Assembly: GCA_019914945.1 (NCBI GenBank)
Contig: CM034106.1
Coordinates: 7,626,001 to 7,690,000 of the forward strand
Direction of reading: 5' to 3'
DNA from: Typha latifolia
Lineage: Eukaryota > Streptophyta > Magnoliopsida > Poales > Typhaceae
DNA: 64,000 nucleotides
Position 1 is the first letter of the stretch. The number at the start of each line of letters is the position of its first letter. Positions 45,092-54,590 of the stretch are shown here, piece after piece. The notes under the pieces are model-generated. The model did no database searches. It was not told the origin of the DNA and was given only the letters and a program-made list of their open reading frames with translations. Made by a program: the position numbers and the translations under genes.

Positions 45092-46369
45092 ACTAATATT
45101 TTCTATACTAAAATATACTTCTATTATTTTCTAACATTTTTGTAAGTGGATTGTTATGTACAGTTTCTTTTAGGAGGAGATCATCCTGAGCGCTTTTGAG
45201 CCTTTGCTCTCTTATCTAATCACTTTTGGTCTTCCACAACTTGGATATGAGAGTGAAGGCTTCTAGCATTCTCTTTTGCCCACTTTTTCATTTAGTTAGT
45301 TAGGAGGTGGAGATTAGTAGAGAGTCCGAGCAAGCCTTCGGATACTCTCCTATGCATTTTTACATAAGCTTGAGAAGGAGACAATTTGAAGCCACTAGTT
45401 CTCAGTTTTGAATCGGCACTTGTCGAACCCGTTGCGAGGTTGAGTGTCTAGCAGTAGAGGGTTATGGTCACTTGAAATTGCTGGAAGGTGAAGGATGCGG
45501 GCATAAGGGAATCTATTGCACTAGGCAGAGGTTGCCAGCCCTCTGTCTAGGCATTCTCTAATTAGTTTACAAGCTCCTCTTCTATAAGACCAGGTGTAAG
45601 CTGGCCCAGCGAAGTCGAGGTCATGGAGGTATGAACTGCTGCTTATCCAATCCGAGAAAGCCGCCATTCTTCACTCGTTTGGTTGGTTGCCTCCATCTTT
45701 TTCATTTGCATAAGCTATCTAGTTGAAATCCTCTATTATGCAATAGGGAGCATCAGGGTTCACTACAAAATTGCTGATAAGATCTCCCATTATGACTAAG
45801 GTTCGATCTCTTCCAATTCTCAGATCTTGACTAATTCTGGCACAGAACTTTGTAAAAAAATATCGAAAGATATCGTCGTCGGATCAATGTGAAATTTTGA
45901 TATATTGTAGCCCTAAGAAAAGAGCTTTCTTACAAATCATGTTTCAGGTGGATCGAATGTGGGGATCTCGAAATATCGTCCAATTAGTGGACAAACATCA
46001 AGAGTCTGATCATGATCCGTGGATGGAGGCACGAGATCCTAGATGATGGTGGTTGGAGGTGGATCGACGTTAATGGGGTGGCACCAGTGAAAAGTGATGG
46101 TGGAAGGGTTATGGTTGATGGAGGGGTTAGGGTAACTGTTGGATAGATTGGAAGAAGGGGGAGGAGGGCCGCCCCTAAGGGACTAGGGTGATTGGCCGGT
46201 CGAGGGAGGTTAGAAGCGCATCGCCGGGGATCGAGAGAACGAGAGCGAAGAAGACGAAGGAGGCAAGGCAAAAACTTAATTCATCAATAATTCCTCTAGG
46301 GTTGCCATCCACATCCTTTAGAGGCTAACCAAACAATTCAAAATTTATCCTAAACAGTACATTTTCATC

Positions 46370-46640
46370 GATCGCGTTCAAAAGCACCTAGTTCGCTCTT
46401 CTCTGGATTTGCGAACGCGATGCAGGCATTCGAACACGATGTAGGCATTCGAACGCGTATCCAAACGCACTTGTTTCCCATTTCTCTAGATTTGCGAACG
46501 TGATGCAGACGTTCATAGTGCGTTCGAACGCACAATTCACACTCTGTGGATGTGCGAACGTGATGCAGGTGTTCACAATCGTGTTCACAACCGCGTTCGA
46601 ATGCACTCCACCCGCGTTCGAATGCGACTTACAAAAAACT
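46370..46640. repeat. Cluster of TTCGAACGC-type palindromic motifs
   Basis: About a dozen variants of GCGTTCGAACGC / GCGAACGTGATGCAG occur in 270 bp, inside the left LTR of the gypsy fragment. A few continue in the right LTR remnant (48600-48650), and the same motif occurs in the LTR-like stretch at 36320-36500. Confidence 0.75.
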
Positions 46641-46764
46641 TATTTTCTTCTAAATTAAACATTAAAATAAGAAAATAAAGACACCCCTAATATGTATTTG
46701 TGCTCGAGACGACATCGGTGAAATCCGAATCGTATCAATCCACCAGGCTTCTGCAACCTTGTCC

Positions 46765-47650
46765 TCAAGGTTTGAAATTTGGGAAGCGATCCATGATATC
46801 TGACTCTAGCTCCCATATTGACTCGTTAGTTGGTTTGCCCAGCCACTCGATCAGCACTTCGGTCTCCAATCTGGATCCATGGTGTCTTATTCTGCGGCCT
46901 AAGACTCGGACCGGTTCAGTTGGGCCATCTTCTTCCATTGGTTCGGATAACGCCGAACCCACCACATGGTTAGGCCCGATCTGGGCCTTCAATGCTGATA
47001 CATGGAAGACCGGATGTATCCTGGTTCCCTCAGGTAGGTCCAACAAGTAAGCTACTGGACCGATTCGTTGTAGCACTCGGTACGGACCATAGTACTTCTA
47101 ACCCAACTTCTGGTTCAAAATTGGCCTCAATGTGGATTACCGGTACAGTTGAGCTCGAACGAACACCCATTGATCCACCTCAAACTCTTGCTCATGCTGG
47201 CCTTTATCATGAGTCTGCTTCATGTGGTTTTGGGCTGTTGCTAAGTGCATCTTGAGTTATCTCAAGGTTTCATCTCTATTAGCAAGTTCCAAGTCAAGCT
47301 CAGTCCTATCTGCCGCCGCAAATCTATCGTAGGCATGCAAGACAGGGGGAGTGCAACCATAAACCGCCTCAAAGGGGGTCATCCTCAGTCGAGCTTGGAT
47401 ACTTGTACTCCTATTGGCCCAAGGTGGAATTCGGGTCCGTCTACATTGAGTCCACTTGGTCTCGGGTGGTCGAACCAATTGACTTAATGCCAATTCAGCA
47501 ATAAAAATCTGGTGCATTTGATTGCGCTCGGGAGGTCGAGTTAGATGTAGTTGGTGGATCCAGATTAAGTCTTCCAAGTGACTCGAGTTAGGTTCAACTA
47601 GCCGAACTGATTATTGGTTGTGCTCATAATCGTTCTGCCCACTCCATGGA
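46765..47650 (-). pseudogene. Gypsy polyprotein remnant: integrase C-terminus and chromodomain
   Basis: Minus-strand frames give TPFEAVYGCTPP and a following ANRDETLR-like helix (47577 to about 47260), then FEVDQWVFVRAQLYR (about 47150), GPVAYLLDLPEGTRIHPVFH (about 47065) and a chromodomain-like stretch (VLGRRIRHHGSRLETEVLIE, then WLGKPTNESIWELE, to 46780). This order is the GPY/F end of integrase plus chromodomain of plant chromoviruses. At least two frame changes separate the parts. Gag, protease and RT are missing. Confidence 0.75.
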
Positions 47651-48020
47651 TTAGGATCCAAGTCAAATGTATCCTGGTATAAGCAAACTCGTCTTAAGTC
47701 AAGTAGAGGGTTTCTGATCATGTCCCTTATTTGACTTAACCGAGTCCCGAAGTCCAGAGATGACTCATGCTCGACTTGACCCCTTTGGCTCATAGGTCCA
47801 GCCCAGCTCATGTCTAGCAGTTCCACCTGGTCAAGCCCAACCAAGTAGCCATCTTGAAATTCTAACCACTTAGGGTTTTCAAAAAAAATTGAAACCCCTA
47901 ATATTTCTCCCATAATTTCACCTCCATCAGCCGTTGCCATAGGAGTTGCCTTGGCACGTGGCAGCCTTGGCTGAGTAGTGATCACCTCCAGTAGTTGCTT
48001 TAGTAGGGGTTCCCGACGAT

Positions 48021-48310
48021 GTGGTGTCAGTCGGCGGCGATGGAAGGCCGAAGTTGGCCCAAAAAATGAAATCTTCATCTCCTTCTTCTTTGTCCTGTCG
48101 CAGCCACGGCAAGGAGCCTTCGACCGTCTGGAATATGAAAATAGCTGCTGGTGAGGTCCCTCTTGGGGTGGTGGCGGTTGACTGTTGTGGAAGGCTAAGG
48201 TTGACAAAAATAAAATCTTCATCTCCTTCTTCTTCACTTAGTTGCAGCCATGGCAGGAAGCTTTCGGCCGTCTGGGTGAGAAAAGCAGCAGCCCGCGAGG
48301 TCCTTATCGG
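48021..48310 (-). repeat. 144-bp in-frame tandem duplication in the gypsy insert
   Basis: AATCTTCATCTCCTTCTTCTT recurs after exactly 144 bp (48070 and 48214). On the minus strand both copies encode a 48-residue unit with the core LPWL...EEGDEDFIF. It is part of an uninterrupted 166-residue minus frame (48427-47927) that I do not recognise; it may be gag-related, captured or noncoding. Confidence 0.75.
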
Positions 48311-49721
48311 GCTGTCAGTAGTCGGTGCTGCCATGGGTGGAAGATCGCGGCCTTCTCCTTTGAGTTGTAGTTGGTGGGGAGCTGCAACGTCATCGCCGGT
48401 GACGACGCTTTCGCGGTCGACTGTCAATTGACCGAGGAGAATGGTGGAAGGTCGCTGGAGGCCATATGCGATTTCTTCCTAGTTACCGACTCGCCATGGT
48501 TGCAAAAGGAGGTGGTGTAAGGCGGCCCAAGTGTCGAAACTCGCGATTTCGGATCATCTCCCTCGCCACTGATAAGGATTCCCTCACCACTGATGAGGAT
48601 TCACAATCGCATTCGAACGCACTCCACCCACGTTCGAACGCAACTTACAAAAAACTTATTTTCTTAGAAATTAAATATAAAAATAAGAAACAAAGATACC
48701 CCTAATGTGTATCTGTGCTCGAGACGACATCGGTGAAGTCTGAATCGTATCAATTGCTTATCAGACCTCATAGAGAGGTGGAGAAAGAGTGGTAAGGATC
48801 ACCATAAACACCACAAAGAAACCAGATTTGGAGAGTGTTCCTGCACTCCACTTTGGCAATGATGAAGCTTGAGGAGCTTTCCAAGACTTCTAATTTGAGG
48901 CTGTCGTCCCAAAAAAGCCATAGTCTGCCTGAGAAACAGACCGAGGGAATGATGATTTTGTTGCGAAGAGGGAGATTTCTAGAGATAGCTCAGGCTTTAT
49001 TCTCGCTACACTTTGTTTCCAAAAAGAAGGCGAGGTTAGCCCCCATGTTGTGGAGGATCTTTTTAAGGTTTTTGGCTGTCGAGGCGCCTTCATACCCTCG
49101 ACAGTTCCAAGATAGTAGCTTCATGATTGGTCATGCGGCACCTTTGGCACTGCCCCCCCTGGCCATTTTCTTGGGGGTGTTTGTTTCATTCTTTCGTAGT
49201 TTGAGAGGAGATTTAGATGGTCTAAGGTTTATCAGCTCTACTCCTTTCTTCTTCCTCAGGGAGAGGAGTTTTGCTAGGGGAGAGGATGAACTGTTAGGTT
49301 AGGACTCAGCCACGATGGTGGCCGTAGGTAGGGAGGGGTTGTAGTAGGATTTGAGGGAGGTATTAAGATTTTTCAAGCTGTATGTAGTAGTGTTTTCAAT
49401 GGGGGTTACGTTGATTAGCATGAGGCATTCCTATATGGGTTGGGTCTGCTGCCTAGATACTAATTGGATGTTGGCAGCTGTGGTGATTTGACCTATAAGC
49501 ACATTTATTAGGAGGGGGCTTGGAGGTGGTAGTTGTAGGCCGACGTGTTGGAGTGTCTTTGTTAGGACACCTCACGTTTTGCCAGTTGGAATGATGCCTT
49601 GGGCAGCGGTCTTCGAAAGGTGACAAAATGGGGGATGGGTCTAAGAGAGATGACGTGATACACTTTGCATGTAGTGCTCCCTTAGGATTGGCTCTAGGGT
49701 CGACAAGTCTATCTCTTCTAG

Positions 49722-50600
49722 TCATGTCTCATTAATGCTTGCATGTACCTTCTTCAGCGATTGATTTTGATTGCTGGAGGGTGAGCTTTCCACGAAGCTT
49801 AGGCAATGGTGGTCATACCGGCCTTCGTCGCTAGACTTCTGCTCCAGTGAGGGGGAATTAGCTCCCAACTGTGAGAACTTGGCTTTTACCATTTCTAGAA
49901 GCTTGTCTTGCATGCTAGGGGGATAGTCTTGCTTGATTAAGTTTTCCACCCTACCCTGGTGAAGGCAGTCTTGGACTTCATGGTCAATGCATCCATAGAA
50001 GCAACAGTAGCACGGCAGGGGCTCATCTTTGACTTGAACCACCGTCATTGTGCTATTAAGAAGGGTGATTGACAAGGAGCTTGCAAGTGGCTTTAAAAAT
50101 ATCTATCTTAACTCTCACTCTTTTGTATCTGGACCACTTCTCTTCCTCCATGGAAAGCGTCGGGATGAGAGTCCCCACTTTGGCCGCTAGCTTCTTGGTC
50201 TTCGAGACAGAGAGGTATTCTAGCAGAAGGCTATGGAACTAAACCTAGAATTCCGCGTCGTAGAAGACCCAGCTCTCAACTAGCAGGTTCGACTGGAAAG
50301 GGTTGAGCATGAATGGATCTCTATTGTAGGACCAAGGTGAGCGTCCAGATCCACCATCTATCCTTCTCCTTTTCAAAAGATAATAGGAAGGTGTTCCGGC
50401 CTACCTTCGTAAAATCCATGCTTCCTTCTAGTCTTTATGCCTTCATGAGGGTGGCTTTCAAACCGCCCGCATTGAAGGGCTTATCAATCATAAGCTTCCC
50501 AGTCAGGCAAAGATTTGGGTTGCGGCTTGGAATGACATTGTCCTCTAGGAATGGAATGGATTCTTCCATATCATTTTCTTCAAGCATCTCAAAGAATCTT
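49722..50600 (-). pseudogene. LINE ORF1 remnant (DUF4283-like plus zinc knuckle)
   Basis: From 50600 leftwards the minus strand reads MEESIPFLEDN and LTGKLMIDKPFNAGGLKATL-like pieces as in the DUF4283 part of plant LINE ORF1. Further on CCFYGCIDHEVQDC corresponds to the C-x2-C-x4-H-x4-C zinc knuckle, with the second Cys replaced by Tyr. Stops lie in between, so it is a relic. Confidence 0.65.
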
Positions 50601-51923
50601 TATAGTAGCTCTTCTTAATTATTTATTAGGAGAGAGAAAGGGGTGTATTAACTGTAGAGGAGAGGATGTTAGAAGAGAAGGGAGAGGGTGATTGTCTTGG
50701 GTAGGAGTATTAAGTAAGAGGGAGGAGGGCTGGGGGAGAGGTTGGAGATGGTAACAGCTGAGGAAGAATGGCAGTAAAATGGGGAAATGGAGGAAAGTTC
50801 CTTAGGAAAAACCCTAGCAAAGCTAGGTGGAAAAAAATTATACAATTCTTATTCAAGGGACTAAAAAATATTGTTATGTACCTTGATCTTGTAGAGTTTA
50901 GTTGTGAATTCTGATCTTAGCATATATTTTTAAATACATAGAAATTTCTAATAGTTTATATTTTTATAATTTTTTTAATTAGGCTAGTTTTAATTCAAGC
51001 TTGATTATTCGTAAAATTTGACTTGAATTGATTATGGCTTGAAATTGATTATTGATCGATTCTTTCTATCTCGAGCTTGAAATTGACTCGAATTAAAATA
51101 ATTTCAATTCAAACTTTTTCATAAATCTAAGTTCAAAATTATTTTTAATTCAAGCTTGATTGGAGCTGTACTCGAACTAGTTACAACCTTACCACCAATG
51201 TCTAATAACTTTTAAAATATTACGATTGCCACTAAAATCTTTGGCTCTGTTTGATTTGAGTCCAAGTCCTAAACACGATTAAAAAGTTGTTTTGGGATTT
51301 TTTTTCCCTCTTTCAAGTTTTAAATTTTTCCGGGCTTACAAGCCAATAAGCTTACAAATCCTTTTCTTTTGGTGCACTTCGTGACTGCAAGCCAAATATG
51401 GGATTATGGGTTTTTTTGGGCTTGCGTGGAGTAGGGTTATTTTTTTATTTTTTTAAGTCTTAGTACTTGTGGCATTGTTTGCTTTGAGTTCACGGGTGTC
51501 CTTGAACTGATTCAGGGACCCCTAACCTAGTTTGGTAACCAAACAGTAAAAAAAATTTCTTAATCTAGTTCAATACCTACTCCCTAAATAAATACTAATA
51601 TATAAATTTTAATATCATTTCAAATTAATTTTAATTTTACCCATGACTTAAATTAGGGGTGTCAAAATAAACGAGCAACTCGAGCTCGGCTCGGCCAAAA
51701 CTCGGGTTCGGCTTGACTCGACTTGAGCTTAGCCAAGCCTAAGCCTTAACTTTAGGCTCGATTTGAATTTCAAGCTGAGCCTGCAGGGGTGTCAAGCTCG
51801 TCGAGCAGATCGGGCTTGGCTCAGGCTCAGCTCGACTGGAGATTGAGTCCGGCTCGGCTCAATCAGAGCTGAGCCGAGCCCCGAGCCGCTGAGGCTCGCT
51901 TAGGCTCGGCTCGATCGGCTCGG

Positions 51924-51929
51924 TATAAA
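51924..51929 (+). promoter_or_regulatory. TATA box of the hAT element
   Basis: GGCTCGGTATAAAGC lies right behind the GAGCC-rich terminal block, before a pyrimidine-rich leader. The same GGCTCGGTATAAAA phrase stands at the same place in the related copy at 1-1860, so it is conserved between copies. Confidence 0.55.
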
Positions 51930-52170
51930 GCTAAATTATAAAACCCTAATCCCCAAATCTAAGTCCCATATCCCCTCCCCTCCTCCTACCCCAAATCTAA
52001 TTTCCCCTTGCTCGTCCCCTCGAACTACTGCTGCCTCTTTCTCCTCCTCCTTCGACACTCGGCAGTCGGCAGTTCGAAACTTCAGCAGTTGGCACTCGTG
52101 CTAGTCGTCTCCTCGAGCTGCCGCGGTGCCGCCTCGTCAAGCTACCATGGACCCACGGCAGTCGTCTCAT

Positions 52171-52389
52171 CTAAGCTCCGCCTCACCTTCCTTCTCCAAG
52201 TCGTCGTCGCCGCGTCGTCCTCCTCCTGCGGTAGTGGTCTCCTCTAAGCTCTGCCTCACCTTCCTTCTCCAAGCTGCCGCCACCGCGTCCTCCTCCTCCC
52301 GCGGTAGTCGTCTCCTCTAAGCTCCGCCTCACTTTCCTTCTCCAAGCCGCTGCCGCCGCGTCGTCCTCCTCCATTGGCCGGCAAGAGGT
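52171..52389 (+). repeat. Three 73-bp tandem units in the hAT leader
   Basis: CTAAGCTC(C/T)GCCTCAC(C/T)TTC starts at 52171, 52244 and 52317, exactly 73 bp apart. Since 73 is not a multiple of three, each added unit shifts any reading frame. The same sequence family forms the minisatellite at 1332-1576 in the other copy. Confidence 0.9.
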
Positions 52390-52558
52390 ATCCTCTATTG
52401 TCCTCCTCCATCAGAGTATTTTTTTTCTTAGAGTATTTTTCTTTAGAGTATTTTTTTCCTATTTCTGGTGGTATCAAAATCCTTACTTATTGACTTTTTT
52501 TTTATATTTACAATCATTGATTTGAACCAGATAATATCTAAGATACAAAAATAGGGTC

Positions 52559-52745
52559 CAGTGAAGAGGGCATGGTGAGAAGAAAGATAGATAACTTTGC
52601 ATGAGTTAGGCTTTCGTTTTTTTTCCCACATATTGAACAGGGTCTATAGTAGAAGATAGAAACTCCCGTATGCCCTCTTCACTGGTGAGAAGAAAGATAG
52701 ATAACTCTGCATGATAATGGCTTCCGTTTTTTTTTCCCACATATT
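52559..52745. repeat. 110-bp tandem duplication with a 15-bp inverted repeat
   Basis: GGTGAGAAGAAAGATAGATA at 52574 recurs at 52684, and the copies continue through CCCACATATTGAACAGGG. CAGTGAAGAGGGCAT (52559) and its perfect inverse ATGCCCTCTTCACTG (about 52670) stand before each copy. A further short duplication, GTAGAACAGTGGCTTTAATT, follows at about 52760-52800. Confidence 0.8.
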
Positions 52746-53010
52746 GAACAGGGCCTATGGTAGAACAGTGGCTTTAATTTGTAGAACAGTGGCTTTAATT
52801 TGTCATGTTTGTTAGAATAGAGTTTACAATTGCCTATTAAATTGCTTTGCTACTCCTAAGTCTTCCAATTATGAACATCATGGCAATAATTTATTTTATT
52901 CTATTAATTGTCCATTGTTGTATCTGTCATATATGTTTTTGTTTTGTACTAATTAAGTATTATAAAAATTTAAGCAGTACTTCTGTTTTTGTTTTTTATT
53001 TTTTTATGTA

Positions 53011-54590
53011 GATGTTAGAGTCAGTAACTAAGAATCTTTCTGATGCTGTTAGTGAAAATGAACCTATTGAAATTAATACTGGTGAAGAGGATAATAAAAC
53101 TAAAAGGAAGAAGAAAGTAATAGTCAAAATAAAGGGAGAAGAAGAACTTGTGATGTATGGTTGTATGTCAAGCAGGTTAAGGTGAAAGAAAATGGAGAAA
53201 AGGTAGAAAAGTATCGGTGTAATAATTGCTCGTCATTATTTAATGTTCCTAAACAAGGCACCACTTCACACATAAAAAGACGTGAAATTTTGCACAGGTT
53301 TGGAAGGCAAAGGACAAAAAAAATTCCTTTTGCTTCTGCATCTAGTGTTACTGGGACTTCAAATATAGAAGAAAATTATCTCAAAACTATTTCATCATGA
53401 TACAACCAAAATGTGGTGAGAAAAATAATGGCAAAAATGATGATGGTACATGAGTATCCTTTTAATATGGTTGAACATACATGGTTAAATATTCTTCTGA
53501 AGGTTCTTAATCCACGTTATGAACGGATTTCTAGAAATACAATGAGAAGTGATGTCATGAAAGTATATGAGTCTGCAAAAGAAGAAGTAAAATTGCTTTT
53601 GAAAGAAACTAATAGAATTAGTTTGACTTCATATTTGTGGACCTCAAATCAAAATATTGGATACATGTCTTTGACTGCTCATTTTGTTGATTCTGATTGG
53701 ACTTTATAAAAACACATTATCAACTTTTGTCAATTGGAACCTCCACACACTGGAGTTGTTATTTCAGATGCTATTATTGATTGTCAATTGGAACCTCCAC
53801 CTTCAGAAAATGATTGGTTTAAAGCTGCAAAAGTCTAAATTTTTGAAAAAAAATTATGATGTTACTCAAATTATATCGGGAAGTTCATATTCTACTGCAA
53901 ATCTATTTTTTATTGATTTATGAAAAATGAAAGAAGCTTTAAATAAAGGATCTGAAAGTGAATTCTACTTTTCGAAGGATATGGCTATAGAAATGAGAAA
54001 TTTGATAAGTATTAGGGGAGAATGTGATATATTGTTGGTAGTGGCAGTAGTATTAGATCCCCGATACAAAATGAAGCTTATTAACTTTTGTTTTCCAAAA
54101 ATATATTGCTTTGCAGAAGCTCAAATAAATATACAAAAGGGTCCACAGAGTGTTGTATATTATTTTTGAATCACATGAACTTGAGAATGCATCAGGTGAA
54201 AATAATAGAATGAATGATAGATCTCAACTTGATAAGAGTGATGACTTGATTGGTGCTAAAGGATCAGAAGGTCAAGCAGAGTTTAAAAATTTTTTGGAAT
54301 CAACAAATACAGTTAAACCTCTGAAATCTGAATTAGAAATATACTTAGAGGAGCAGACTACAAGTTTGATTGACAAGTTTGATACTCTAGAATGGTGGTG
54401 ACTAAACATGTTGAAATTTCCTATTCTTTCCAAGATGGCTCGAGATATCCTTTTGGTTCCTGTTACCATTGTTGGATCTGAATCAGCTTTTTGCGCTGGC
54501 AGTAGAGTTCTATTGATTTTCGAAGCTCTTTGTCTTCCGAGACAGTGGAGGCTTTGATATGTAGAGGAAATTGGATTAGAGAATCATCAA
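53011..54590 (+). pseudogene. hAT transposase pseudogene (BED zinc finger, hAT dimerisation region)
   Basis: An ATG at 53011 opens an acidic then Lys-rich stretch that shifts frame near 53150. A BED-type zinc finger follows (YRCNNCSSLF, GTTSHIKRREILH). Then come the RICESLEEPER-like motifs EYPFNMVEH, LNPRYERISRNT and SYLWTSNQNIGYMSLTAHFV, later VVLDPRYKM, and finally the C-terminal dimerisation part (LEIYLEEQ, LLVPVTIVGSESAFCAGSRV). Stops occur at 53398, 53707, 53836, 53921, 54167 and 54400 (all approximate), so the copy cannot make its transposase. Confidence 0.85.

Larger units (their letters stand above)
45851..48752 (-). mobile_element. Ty3/gypsy chromovirus fragment inserted in the LINE endonuclease
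   Basis: It interrupts the endonuclease reading between the GVYGDP and GDLISNF motifs. On the minus strand it begins TGATACGATTC at 48752; the same start recurs at 46737 and opens a left LTR of about 887 bp that ends ...TTTTTTTACA at 45851. About 160 bp (46575-46737 and 48591-48752) are shared between the two; the rest of the right LTR is missing. The internal part keeps an integrase tail and a chromodomain. No convincing 5-bp target duplication is left. Confidence 0.65.
45162..50869 (-). mobile_element. L1-type LINE, reverse oriented, lacking reverse transcriptase, with 12-bp target duplication
   Basis: ATTGTTATGTAC stands at both edges (45150-45161 and 50870-50881), a perfect 12-bp duplication. 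From right to left the minus strand gives an ORF1 with a zinc-knuckle remnant (49722-50600), the start of an AP-endonuclease (SWNCRGYEG, about 49090; GVYGDP, about 48800), then after the gypsy insertion the rest of the endonuclease (GDLISNF about 45790; EDFN; TWSYRRGA about 45590; SDHNPLLLD about 45450). The order matches plant L1 elements. The RT and zinc-binding regions are absent. All frames carry stops. Confidence 0.78.
44890..51191. mobile_element. hAT MITE (582 bp in two pieces) split by a LINE
   Basis: The element starts TAGGGCTGTCAAAGTAATCA and ends CTAGTTACAACCTTA; flanks ACACCAAT (44882-44889) and CCACCAAT (51192-51199) agree at 7 of 8. The two pieces are 44890-45161 and 50882-51191. 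The right piece, reverse complemented, matches the left part of the MITE at 35570-36100, including the GAAATTATTTTAATTCGAG phrase. An (AT)n run at 45064-45090 lies in the left piece. Everything between the pieces is the inserted LINE. Confidence 0.8.

Noticed and set aside
47611..48237. 208-residue minus-strand open frame
   Set aside because: It overlaps the better 166-residue frame in another phase within decayed gypsy sequence; its apparent repeats come from the 144-bp DNA duplication. No domain was recognised.
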